Below, piece after piece: positions 32,605-44,401 of a DNA stretch of 64,000 bases. Made by a program: the position numbers and the translations under genes. Below the pieces are notes generated by a model. That model searched no databases. It was given only the letters and a program-made list of their open reading frames with translations, and was not told the origin of the DNA. Numbering within the stretch: position 1 is the stretch's first letter; every line of letters begins with the position of its first letter. Where the stretch lies: contig NC_081414.1 of assembly GCF_030272615.1 (NCBI RefSeq), forward strand, positions 817,976,396 through 818,040,395, in the 5' to 3' direction. This DNA comes from Cryptomeria japonica. Its lineage: Eukaryota; Streptophyta; Pinopsida; Cupressales; Cupressaceae.

Positions 32605-34298
32605 TGTAGCGTCGTAAATTGTACGCACTCGCTAGGGTGGTACAATTTCACACCTAGTTTAGCACCCACCTTAGTACATTTTACATTTTGCGTTGCATTT
32701 CCCCTTTAGCACTTAATTAATTAAATTAATTAGGTCTAAGGTTCTATTTTATCATCTCCTATATCATAAAGTTGGGCCTCTTTCATTAAAGTGTGCCCTT
32801 TTCATTTTATTCCTCCTATACATCATTTAATCAAAAACCCTAATTAGGTCCTATTTTGAACTTGGGGGCTTGATTTCGGGGGTCAAAACATCTCGAAATC
32901 ACCTGTGACTTTGGGATTCTCTCTAAAATCATCATATCCGACGACCCTGAAAATTTGGTGAAAAGTTGTCGGGACCATGGCGCCCGGAGAGGACCATGGC
33001 GCCCGGAGTGCAACATGGTCCCGGATATTTTTCCCGAAATTTTAGGAGCATGATCCAATCATAAAATAAAGCTTAACCCCAAGAAATTGGCAGGATATTC
33101 AATCTCTAGGTCGGCCAAAAGACGAAATTAAGACCTAGGGTTTCATATATAAGAGCTCTCTTTCTTCATTTGAAAGGATCAAAATTTTGGCTTTCAAGGA
33201 CCTTCTATGCAGCGAAAGAGCAGATCTTTGAAGACTTCAACAACATTCAACATCCTTCTATCAAGCATCTATCAAATTCATTCATCCACTTAGGGCTTTG
33301 AAGACATTGAAGAACAATAGGAGATTACCGACTGAAGATTGGCTTGTACTCCTCCCTTGAGGGTTGGGTATGATTTCATGTTGTTTTCATGTCTTTGCAT
33401 AAGCTTCAATATATCCTTTATTCATCCTTTAGATCACTTTGCATCTTGATTTAGAGCATTTACATTATCATTTACAAGCAATTAGGGTTTACTTTCTAGG
33501 TTGCTCTAGTTTGTTTTCTTGCATTTTAGGACCTTGCACACACACTAGGTCTGCACACACAATACATTTTACAATACAACTTGGCTATTCGTGGAGGTGG
33601 AAATCACCGAAGTGGGGGTTTGACTAAGGCAAAACCCTATATAGCCACCCAAACACCTTTTCAAATATAAGTGCAGGTTTCGGGACTCGGACGACGCCGC
33701 AAGTTGCAGATCCGGAAGAAGCAGACAAAGACAGAATAACACACCAAGTTTCAGCCCAGAAGACCAGGACAGGGGCGTGGGGCGCCCTGGTCCTGCCAGG
33801 ACAGGGGCATTGGGTGCCCTGGTCCCTGGGACAGGGGCGTTGGGCGCCCTGGTCCTCCTGACAGACAACATTTTCAACATTTTTGACAGCTTTTCCAAAG
33901 TGCAAAACAGCAGTTTCCGAAGCAGTTTCAGGGGCAGAATCAGGACAGTGGCGCCCGCGCCCCCGTCCCGAACATTTTCAGTCAGATTTTAACTCTGGGT
34001 ACGCATTTGAATTCTTTTTTTGTCCTTGTGTTTACAGCTTTCCATCATTTAAGTTCAATTCTGTAATCTTGTTATTAGTTCATACTTGCACTTTGGGGTT
34101 TAGGGATTGAACTTGCATCATTTTATCTTTCAATTACAACAAAGGAATAGAAATCCTAATAGGTAGCCCGTGGCTCTCTCTTCCACAAAAAGAAGTAGCC
34201 AATTGTGTGATACCTCTAGGCTCTTTCGTATTCCACAAATGTGTGATTGAAAGTGAGATTAGGACATGTTTGCTTAGTGTCACTTTTTCTCCTACACA
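32605..34298 (+). repeat. 3' LTR of GP copy B
   Basis: Same length and organisation as the 5' LTR; hairpin arms at 32970-32979 and 33014-33023, TATA-like box near 33145, GC-rich units at about 33766-33857. Followed by the ACTAG duplication. Confidence 0.95.
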
Positions 34299-34303
34299 AC
34301 TAG

Positions 34304-36521
34304 AAATGAGAGACTTATTTGTAATGTGACAATAAAGTCCTTGAAATACACTTTAAAGAGTTGTAATATTTTAGGATACTAAATTGCAGAAAAGAAATGA
34401 GTAATTTCTAGTTTTTTTTAAGTTTTCTATGGTTCTGAAAATTAACATTTTGTGTATAGGATATTTTGAAAAGAAAGAAAAAAAAATCATTTGTTTCCTT
34501 TACGCATTTAAAACAAATTATTGGAAAAGGAATGGAATAGGTTTACATGCACGTAGTAGGTTGGGAAATATGTTAAAATCAAAGGATTAGATTTGTAGAT
34601 GGAAGTGCAATATTAGTTATTTAAATCTGTCACGTTGCTTATTGCAGAAAATAAAAAAATAAAGTTTATTATAGTCATTCTAAAGTTTTATTTTAATAAA
34701 ATCTAGATTTATCTAGTTGCTGTTAAATTTATTTAAATTTTCTCATTTACATAGTTGTTGTTAGCATTACTATATACTGTCATTGGTTTATGTACAGCAA
34801 ATAGAATCTATAGTCAAACAGATTAAATGAATAAATAAAATTCTAGAGTTGTTGTTTTAAGTGATTTAATTCTGTTTTTTACTTTATTTTTGCTGAAAGT
34901 AAATCAATACTTAAAATAACCTATCTGTTTCTCTTAGCAACTAGGATTTCAATAAGAGGAAATAAAGCCAATATTCTATATCTGCAGAAAGCATCAAATC
35001 TATTAAATAGGTTTCAGAAATAAAACACGTGTATTTATTGCATAGAAAATTTATACCCTAGCTACAACACATATATATATTTAAGTATATATACAATTAC
35101 ATACGTATATATATATATATATAAACAAAAATTGCATGCCTATAATTATTAGTAAAGGAAAGTATTCTTAAGAATAAGCAAAAGAAAAAAAAAACTCATT
35201 GTCTAAATTATATATATATATATATATATATATTTGAACCCATATATATATATATATATATATAATTTATTTTTATTTTTAATAAACAAAAAATAAATAA
35301 AAACTTACTTTGGGGTAGGGGTTAGCTCGGGCCGAACCCACTGTGCAATGCACAGTGGACGGCTGGCCTACCACTGTACAAAACATAGTGGGTCAACGGG
35401 GCCAGCCACTGTGCAATGCACAGTGGGTCGACGGGCCGAGCACTGTGCAGTGCATAGTGGTTGGCAAGGCTGAACATTGTGCAGTGCATAGTGGCTCAGT
35501 CGGGCCGAACACTGTGCCTTGCACAGTGGGCAGCCTTGGTCATGCCGCTCACCACCGCCCCCCTCAAAACTCTGCCCTCCACCGCCATTTGCCATGGCCG
35601 CCTCTCATTCGGCCCTGCACAGTCCCGATTCAAGCAAGAAAGAAAAAAAAAAAGAAAACCCTAGCCCGGGTAGGGTTAGGGTAAAAATGTGTTAAAAAAA
35701 AAGAATATAACAAAATAATAGAAGAGCCCATTTTATAATAAAGAAAAGAAAAGGGTTAGGGTTGCATGGGCAATACCTTAGAAAATATTATATATATATA
35801 TATATATATCAAATTATTATATTATTATATGGTTGAAAATAGGTATATGAATAAATTGGTGGAGATGATTATGAAATAAATATTAATGGGGTTAATGTTT
35901 ATTCTTTTATAATTTAAAATGATTATGAAATAAACATTAAGAGGGATTAATATGTATTCTTTATTTTTATTTAAAAATATTGAGATGTCATAAATTAAAT
36001 ATTAACGAGGTTAAATATTTATTTTATTGGGATGTTATGAATTGGAAATTTTACTGCAGTTAATATTTAATTGTGAATCTAATTGAAATGAGATATTTAC
36101 AAATTGAAATCGGTAGATTTTATTGAAATTTAATTAAACAAATTAGGGTGTTAGGATGTTAAACGATTAGGAAAGTTAACATTTAAAGGTGGTCTACTGG
36201 GCTAAAGGGTTCAATTTTTAACTCTCCTAGACATGGATGCATGTGGTTAAACTCTATAAGAAAAATAGGCATTTGCAATTATGATCAACCTTTTAGTTGA
36301 CCTAGTTAAATTCACTATTTAATTATTGACAAGTAGGTTAAAGTCACTCTTAAAACTATTCATTAGAACTCTGCTTTTATTTTATTAATTTTGATTACTT
36401 AGTCAACTCTAAACATAGCTATGACAATACATGTTGTAGTTATACTTGTCGATTTAATGCTTTTAAAAGTTATGTTTAAAAAAAAAAATATCTCGTTCTT
36501 GCCCTAAATTTTGGGCATGAC
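34304..36521. other. AT-rich remnant with microsatellites
   Basis: No coding region recognised. AT dinucleotide runs occur near 35066-35121, 35208-35233, 35242-35263 and 35788-35809. A GC-rich palindromic minisatellite sits within (separate entry). The stretch ends in TGCCCTAAATTTTGGGCA followed by TGACA, which resembles the end of a plant gypsy LTR, but no matching start was found. Confidence 0.4.
35339..35530. repeat. 34-bp minisatellite with 20-bp palindromes, 6 units
   Basis: Cores begin at 35339, 35372, 35407, 35441, 35475 and 35510, a period of 33-35 bp. The best units read CACTGTGCA-A-TGCACAGTG, a near-perfect inverted repeat; others vary by a few bases. The array is GC-rich in an AT-rich surrounding. 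Confidence 0.88.
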
Positions 36522-37540
36522 AAATGTGATTTTGAGTGTTGTTTCAAAGAACAATCAAGAAATATGCCCCAAACAACATTTAGGATATATGTATGTGCCC
36601 TCAAGGAATTGGCCAAAAAATCTCAAAAAGAGGCCAATTTATCAAAAATAATGCCAGGACTAGACCAAGATGACTTCAAGGACTGACAGAAGAAATGTTA
36701 GTAAGAAGAAATTAGACAAAGAACAGTTAGTGGTGAAGAAAAATTTGCTTTCACAAATGCACAAATTTAGGTGAGAGCCTTTATTTAATCTAGAAAAATG
36801 ATGCAACACACCATGGCAATGAAGGCCAAGGTGATAATGCAATCCCTTTGCATAAAAAAGGCACATTGTAGAAAAGGGATGAGTCAAAAACAACCTAAGA
36901 CATTGCGTGTGTCAAGGGTCAAGGTATGTGTGTTGTTCACAAAGTGAACGTACTTATCACAGACACCCAAGACATACTTGCCCCAAAATGCTAGAAACAC
37001 TTCACAAATAGAAGACAAAAACAAAAAAGGACCATGAGCCATCCTGGCCACTCTAAATCACTCAGTGACATCATCAAGCAACATAGGAACATGGTTGAAG
37101 ATAAATCAATAAAAGGATAAGACTCACAAATTCAAACAAATCAAACAAACATTCTGATCTTCATTGCCAAAGTGATAGTGTTGATAAGATGAAAGGATAA
37201 TCATGCTATTTGGTTTAAGGGAATGCAATACCCCATCTAAGATAGGACACAGTCTGGTTTCAAGTATACCACACCCTATATAAGACCCATGACAATAATG
37301 ACAAAAAGACTAATAATGTTGATGTTGTTTGATTGATTAATGTGACAATTTAACCAGTTGGAAAGCTTCATTGCTTAAATAGCTCATCTATTGATGTGTG
37401 ATTTAGTTTAAGCACAATGTTTAATTTATTTTTGTTGACATTTGCTAAAATGTTTGTCTATGTACAAAATGGATAGTTTATTGATGGAATGAAACAAAAG
37501 CAATTGTTTTGGGATTTTTTATGTTTTCCAATTTTAGGGA
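36522..37540. other. Unassigned, no gene seen
   Basis: I see no ORF with recognisable content and no clear repeat beyond short inverted pairs such as GTTCACAAAGTGAAC near 36939. Confidence 0.4.
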
Positions 37541-39443
37541 TGTAACACCCTGCCTCGTGTATAGCTAATACAACCCTGAATAGTTACATTCTTTTCCTTG
37601 ATAAATGGTTAGATAGAATAAGGGATTATAAATGAGATGATTATATGACAATATTCTTAGCATTACCTAGTGAACTTGATAAAGAAATGGTAGAAACTAA
37701 TATGGTTTATAATTGGGATCTAACTATGCTCGTGGATGTGTTGGTTATGTGCAGGAAGTAAAGAGGACAATGGGAGAATGGAGAAACAACTAATTTCAAA
37801 TTAACTTCCTTTATGAGAAGTTACAAGTCTAACCATTAGGTTTTAATTAGAAGGAAATGAGGTTTGATATCCAACATAGATATGTTTATGAGTCTATTAT
37901 TGTGGGTCCTTAATGAGTATTTTTGAGTCAATTAGCATGTTTTAATTATAAAAATAGACCCCTAGGGTTTATACCTTTGAGGTGGGGGCCTATTGGGCAT
38001 CCAATAAATTCTCTAGGACTTGTTTTCACTCTCCAAAAGGCCTCATTAAGATGAGTGACGAATTTGGAGGAAAGATGAGTTGAGGGGTACCCACTCCACC
38101 CCCATACCTCATTTATGAGGGAAGACTTTGGGGAATGGGGTGTCCTAATTATTGTCCCCTATTAAATGAGGAAAATACCTCATGGAGGAAGAGGATAAAA
38201 AGGTGACAAGTGTCGCCTCTCTATACAAGTCTTCCAAGTTAATCTCCCTTATATTGGGTTTGCGAAGAGGAAGTTGGGTGTTACCCACTTCTCCATTTTG
38301 GAGAACTCTTGCAGGATTTTGAGAAAGAAGATAGATTGGAGGTAAGGAAGGATTCCATCCTTGGAGAGATAGAGGGAAAAAAAATGCATAAGTTTAGAGA
38401 GATAAGTTCTCTACTTCCTCTAATCCATTTTGTTATTGTTACAAGTTTGAGATGTAGTTGCAAAGTCTAGTATGTAGTGTTTATATGAAAAAAAATTATT
38501 AGTGTTATGAAAGGGTTTTAGTGGATGAGAGTGAATTTATGGAGTGTGTGAGACCCCACTATCATGGGTCTAAATCAATCTTCTTTCTCAGGGGTATGGC
38601 TAGAGCCTATGAGGCTCCATGACGCCATTATGGTTGCGAGGAAAGAAAGCCTTATTTTTGTGTTTTCCTATTGTCATGTATGATTGTGAGATCTTTCAAA
38701 GTGTTTAGTTAAACAAAAAAAATTATTGTGTAATTAAAGAGAAATCCTTTGTTATTTATTTTCCATTGTAATATATCTAATGATGATTATAAGTGTTGAT
38801 TTGAAAGATGGTAATTGATGAGATACTTTATGATGGTTTTGGTTGAGAGATTTCTTAACTGATAGAAGGGAGATGAGAAAGTCCTATCATTGTTCTCTTC
38901 CATAGGCATAATTTTAATGAGAATAAAAATATTGCTCTAAGATAGAGGATAAAAGGGGCATCCCCCTATCTTTTATTTAAGAGTTACATTTTCTGTTAAT
39001 TACAAACTTGACATCACTGGCATGTTATCATGAAATAATTAGTGTAGATGGTTATCAAGTTGTTAAAAAAAAAAAGGTGCTCATGTTGAATGTATCATTC
39101 TCTAGAGATAAGATCTTATAAGGTTAGGACAATATTTTTGTGTATTCACACCCTATGAGTATGTTGAAGGGAATTTAAAACCACTAAGAGGCTAAGAATG
39201 AAAATTATACAAATTTTAATTAACAATAGAGGTCTCTTACTGTCATGTTCAACTTAAAATGTAAATTTGTGTGGAGTTAATCTGAGATTGCATCATGAAA
39301 CACCTCAAAACAAAGCAATACCAAAATAGTAGGATAAGGTTGAGAAAACAAAGGATTAAGGAATTCCATCATACTAAATATATAAGCAGATTTTACATAG
39401 AGACAACTTTTTTTTAAAGAACAAGTCATAAAATTTCAGTAAT
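37541..39443 (+). other. LTR-like remnant starting TGTAACACCC
   Basis: TGTAACACCCTGCC at 37541 is a common LTR opening in plants. A weak TATA-like ATAAAAAGG lies near 38190. No partner LTR or end was found. Loose similarity to 24100-25500 was noted. No coding region. Confidence 0.3.
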
Positions 39444-39620
39444 ATGGCTGATTTGTGTGGTCCTGCTAGAATCAAAAGTTTTCAAGGTGATAGATATTTG
39501 ATGCTAATCATTGATGATTATTCTAGAATGTTGAACTTTTTAATTTTTTGGTGCTTTTTTCAGGACATTTTACAATGTTTTTTATTATATTTAGGACGTA
39601 ATTTTTTTGTATTTTTATAG
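39444..39620 (+). pseudogene. Copia integrase core scrap
   Basis: ATG at 39444 opens a short reading frame with MADLCGPARIKSFQGDRY then LMLIIDDYSRM, the first-Asp block of a Ty1/copia integrase core (compare DLCGPMKTKSVQGDRYF in Copia-2). After about 32 residues it runs into unrelated T-rich sequence. Nothing of the rest of the element is adjacent on this strand. Confidence 0.8.
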
Positions 39621-40894
39621 GACATTTTCCAAATTTTTATGAAAATTTCAAGACTTTATTTGCTTTTTAGGGATTTTCCAGGACATTTTATGAATGTTTA
39701 ATTCTTTTTTAGGATCGTATTTGATTTTTTTTGTTTTTTTAACATGATTTTGCCCCCAATGTCCAGCAAGGTAAGGAATATGACAAATGGACAAATAGGC
39801 TTGCTGTAATGTTGGTGGATAGAGGGAACATGGAGACCATTTATTATGGAAAAGGTAGAGTGAATTCAATTCCCAAGGGCTACCATGTGATGGGATAAGG
39901 GACTGGAGATGACAATGTAAAGCAATGGCATGGCATGAGGAACATGTCAAGAGGTTTTTGAAACCATGTTTTTCATTTTACGTCCTTATGTCGAATCAAG
40001 ATCAAGGGACAGAAAAAAAAAAGAGTATGGACGATGAAAAGATATGGACAAGATAAGAAAGACCAAAAGTAGATATGGGATTTGGACTAAGGGATAGTGA
40101 CAAAAGGTTGCAATAAGCCAAGGAATATGGACAAAAGGTTGGAATAAGCCAATGGATAAAGACCAAAAGTTGTGATAGATTGAAAGCTGTGAAAAAAATG
40201 CATGACATTCATAAAGATACTCAGCCTTGTCAAGATAAAAGGTGGAAAATAGAATATGGATATGAGGGACGATAGGATAATGGAGTATGATAAGATATGA
40301 AAGGAAATAGGATATGATAAAATAGACAAAACCTGCCCCCAAGTATGGAATGCAAGAAGTTCATGGATTACGCATGACACCTATTTTCCAAGTTTTCATC
40401 ATGGTACTTGTCCAAGGTGCCTATTGGCCAGGTTTTCACCAGAGGATGAATGATTTTTCTTTACTATTTTTCTTTTCTTTCTTTCCTTTTTCACTTTTTT
40501 TTTCTTTTTTTTTCATTTTTTTTTTTTTTTTTGATTTTTGACTTTTTGGAAGAAAATGGACACATGATAGAATATGGAAGGAGGACTCAAGAATCTCATT
40601 ATTTGTATGGTAACCTTGAAAAATGAACCATGACTATTAAAAGTGTGCTCAAAGATGTTGGTAGGATAATGACATGGAAATGGGATGGGACTAAGGCCAG
40701 GATTTATGCAAAAGATTGGATCAGAGGGATGGAAGGATGGAAAATATGCATTTGATAATGGATAGGATATTGGAAGAATTGTTCTTAAGGGGATGGAAAT
40801 GTGGGCAAGATCAACATTGGAACACACCTTGAGGGGTGGTGGACTGATGGACGAATAGTAGATCCAATATTTTGAGATTTGGATGGAGGAAAGG
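39621..40894. other. Low-complexity unassigned stretch
   Basis: T-rich to 39740, then purine-rich on the plus strand with a short tandem pair GGACAAAAGGTTG (about 40125) and relatives. A long pyrimidine/T tract lies at about 40450-40535. The hydrophobic minus-strand frames here have biased composition and no domain. Confidence 0.4.
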
Positions 40895-43011
40895 CTAGGG
40901 ATTGTGGGACATAAGGACCCAGAATGTATGAAGGAGGTGATGGAGGAATAGAAATTGTGGATGCCAATTTTGGTGCTGATTTTGTGCTTCTAGGAGCTTC
41001 TTGGGAACCCACATGGTTTTTGATTTTTCATGCTTTTGTGGTTCCTTGCAACACATTGATTGCACAAGGGATTTAGGAACCCATATAGATTTTGACTTTT
41101 CTTTCTTTTTCTTAGTGGACCTTTGTGGCCTTTTGTATTTTTCTTTTTCTTTTCCATTTTGGACCATATTTTTCTTTGTTTTGACATGTCGATTAGATTC
41201 AACATGTTGATCCTTAAATATATGTGGATTGCTAGACTTATAACTTTTATGCTTGGCATCTAAATTGCTTGAAGGAAAGGAATGCATGGATGGATAGGAA
41301 TTAAATGGAGGTCTTTTGGATGGATAGAAAGTGCTCGAAGATGTGTGCCTTTTCTGACCTTGCATAGGAGATAAAGGGATATTATGACCTAAATGGATGG
41401 AAGAGATGAAGGGGAAGGCATGTATTTGGATTTAGGCTTGGTAAGGATGCCAATGTCTTAAGGATGGTCACTGAGGCCATGACCATTAATATTTTCTTTG
41501 ATATTGAGGGGTTCTTTCTTGTGAAGGTCCACCCATTTTTCTTTATGAATATTTTTTACCCGTAGGATACTCTTTACTTTAGGAAGAAGGCACAAGTCCA
41601 TTATGAGGTGGATGTGATACAATGGGAACAATGGGATCATGAAGTGGATCAAACTTGATGAAAGTGGAGGAACCAATTATGCATGTAGGGGGTTCTTGAA
41701 CATCTTGCACCAACATGTTAGAATCATGAGAGGGATCAAGATCACTACGGGGATCAAGATCATGAGGGGGACTAGGATCAATGATACGCTCTTCATGAAA
41801 TGGAGTGGGAAGAATAATGGGATCATCAAAGTAAATGCGACCTTGGAGTGTACATGGAGGATTAAGACATGGATATGGAGGAACAAAGGAATCTTGTGGT
41901 AGAAATGAAAGTGAAGGTATAATTTGATCTTGACAAGGAGGATCAGTGGATTCCTCTTTAAATGTGCTCTACTCTTAACTTTCAATGGGATCACCGGAAA
42001 GGATAGAGGGGATATTTTGAACTTTCTCAGGAAGTGGAATGTCAATTGGATTTGAAAGGACATTTTATTCATGAAATGGAAGGGGATCATTTGGGATAGG
42101 ATGGACTAGGATATCTTGATCTTGATTCATTTTAGGACTTATTTCTTCATGTCGTAAATTATCCTCTTGACATGGGGTTGGACTTTGGATATGCACGAGG
42201 GATTCTGGAAAGGAATCAATGCTTTCACATGAGAGGGGAGAGATTTGAATGTGATCCTCTGAAATAGGTTTTATGGTAAATGAAGCAAATGGTGACATTG
42301 GGTCTAGCATTTCTGAAGTATAGTATTACTTGCATCATGAATTGGATTAGCTTGACAATCAAATATGGACATCCCTTGGGGAATTGCATCCTTAGGTTTT
42401 TCATTTGATGGAGATGATATGGAAGGCTCTTGTGAATTTTCAAGAGGTGTAGGAATAGATGTCATTGGAGATTCAATTTTCTTATGAGTGAATGAGTCAT
42501 TGCTAGACATAGGTGCATGATTTTTATCTTTCTCCGAAGGATCGCTTAATATTTTCTTCAAGAGTTGTATAAAAGATATACCTTTTTTTGTTTGTAGACA
42601 CATTGGAATCCTTGGAGAGGTTTTGATTTTGGATTTGTTTGAAAGGGATTTGGTTTCTATTTGGTGTGATGTTTTGATTTTGGACTTGGTTAAGTTGGTT
42701 TGACACGTTTGAAATTTAGTTTTGGCTAAATGGGAGTTGATTTGGGACTTGATCAAATTGGTTTGTCATGTTTGAAATTTGTCTTGGTGTGAGTTGCAAC
42801 TTTTGTTTTTGAATTTCTGGTTGTAATTGTTAATATTGATTTGTTGACTAAGTTGGATGTTGATACTTGATGGTTGGTTGAACCAATTGTTGACATTGTG
42901 TGTTTGTTTGGATATATTGTTGAAATTATACAGATGCTTTGCAAAATGGACATGGTTAGACAAAAGCCTGTGGTCGTATAACACACAAAAACAACAAGAA
43001 ACAAGAATCAA
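40895..43011 (-). pseudogene. Decayed Pro/Ser-rich polyprotein region with WVPK repeats
   Basis: Read 43011 to 40895 on the minus strand, overlapping open segments in changing phases give an Asn/Gln-rich start, a Lys/Ser-rich part, a long Pro/Asp-rich part (SPKMNQDQDILVHPI, DPLPFHE), and then a basic region with two related motifs, KSIWVPKSL and KTMWVPKKL (about 41000-41105). Short IWVPK stretches are known between zinc knuckle and protease in some copia elements, so this may be a decayed Gag-Pol linker. A 62-bp tandem pair lies at about 42676-42780. Assignment is tentative. Confidence 0.4.
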
Positions 43012-43185
43012 AGGTTAGTGTTATTCAACCAAAAACTAATCTAAACAGGCATATCAAAAGAGACACTAAAAACATGCTAAAGTATTTAACTAGGGAAACA
43101 AATATCACAAAGCATCTCCAAATGCCTTCTAACATGCTCTTAGCTCCTTCCCCTTTGTTCCTCTCCTCTCCAAGTTCCAAACTAG

Positions 43186-44401
43186 TGTAGCTCTTAGCAG
43201 CTTTTTGCACTATGGATGCTTATGGAGGTTCAAGATTGTATATGATTACTCCAAATGCTATGCAAATGTGAATAAAAGCTAATATTAAATGCTATGATGC
43301 TAAAAATGATTTATTTTAAGCCAAAATAACAAGATATTAGTGATTATGCTAAATTCTCTCTAAAATTCTCTATAACTTGGATGCATACAAGTTTTCAGGA
43401 TCATAACTATGAATGCTAAATGCTTGAGGATCTAAAAATGAGGAATGAGAGCTCTATTTATAGATAAAATGGAGCAATGGATGGTTGAGATTGACTAATC
43501 TCAATAAGGGTTAGAATTGAATGATATTCAATCCATGTGATGGCTTTCAACCCAATCCCAGGATGACAAGTGTCCATATGAGATAGGTTGAGAGGAGAGG
43601 GAATAAGCATTAAATGCTTGACATGACCTGAGAGTTAACTTCAGAGTTAAGGTCAAGGTTAGGTTGAATGAATAAATTCTTTATTCAAAGAATAAAGCTT
43701 TTATCCAATGGATAAACTCTTGTGCAATGGCAAAAGGGATAACCATGGTCAAAGCAATAAATGCTTGAGGAGACACATGAGTGCAAGTTCAATTAACCAT
43801 AAATGGTTATGTAAGAGCCATTAATGGTCATGTAAGAGCCATTAGTGGTTTTGGAAGACTTTAGAGGTTAGATTGTTGAACACACAAAGCATTAAATACT
43901 TTTCAAAGACTTTGAAGTCTTTGAGAAGTGACTCCAAGTTGCTTAGGAATGTGACAATATTTAGGGGATGGATTAGGTTAATTAGGAAGGGTTTAGAAGA
44001 ATCTAGAAGGGGGTTAGGTTTGCAAGTGGATTTGGTGGGTGAGGGAAAATAGGATTTTTAATTAAAATAAAATTAATTTATTTCAATAAATGCGTGCAAG
44101 TTGCATTTGTAGGAAAATGCAAGTGGAGGGATAAATGATTTAAATAAATGTTTTATTTAATTTATTTAAAAGAGGAAAAGGGGATTAAATGAAATAAATA
44201 TGCTTTATTCATTTAATTGATTTTTGAATTTTGTTTGAATGAATTAATTAAAATAAATTGAATAATTCGTTTAATTAATAGGAGAATGTTTGAAGATGAA
44301 TTAATTAAATATTAATTTAATTAACTGATGGCTAGTGGATTTTTAATCAAATAAATACGAAATATTCATTTAATTAAAATGGACAGATTTATGTGACTAC
44401 A
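43186..44401 (-). repeat. LTR I1
   Basis: On the minus strand opens TGTAGTCACATAAATC at 44401 and matches LTR I2 (52112 onward, plus strand) over several hundred bases. It contains a TATA-like CTATAAATAGAGC near 43455 and AT palindromes at 44050-44390. The inner border is approximate; TGTAG at 43186 is my best choice. No target duplication was found with these borders. Confidence 0.65.

Larger units (their letters stand above)
25698..34298 (+). mobile_element. GP copy B, complete non-autonomous LTR element
   Basis: 8601 bp, two LTRs of 1694 bp each (25698-27391 and 32605-34298), TG...CA ends and ACTAG duplications. The 5213-bp interior encodes only the repeat-rich, protease and G-patch protein (one frameshift) and a 1.7-kb untranslated tail. 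There is no reverse transcriptase, integrase or RNase H, so it needs a helper element. By eye the LTRs differ at about 25-30 positions, mostly transitions, so it is a fairly young insertion. Confidence 0.95.

Noticed and set aside
35339-35530. CRISPR-like array (regular palindromic repeats)
   Set aside because: The repeats are contiguous 34-bp units without unique spacers, there are no cas genes, and the surroundings are plant retroelement DNA.
35640-35690. Telomere-like GGGTTAGGG pieces
   Set aside because: Only two or three units, imperfect, with no array.
39986-40380. Hydrophobic minus-strand ORFs with many Ile/Leu/Phe/Ser
   Set aside because: They arise from purine-rich low-complexity plus strand; three overlapping frames show the same bias and no domain.
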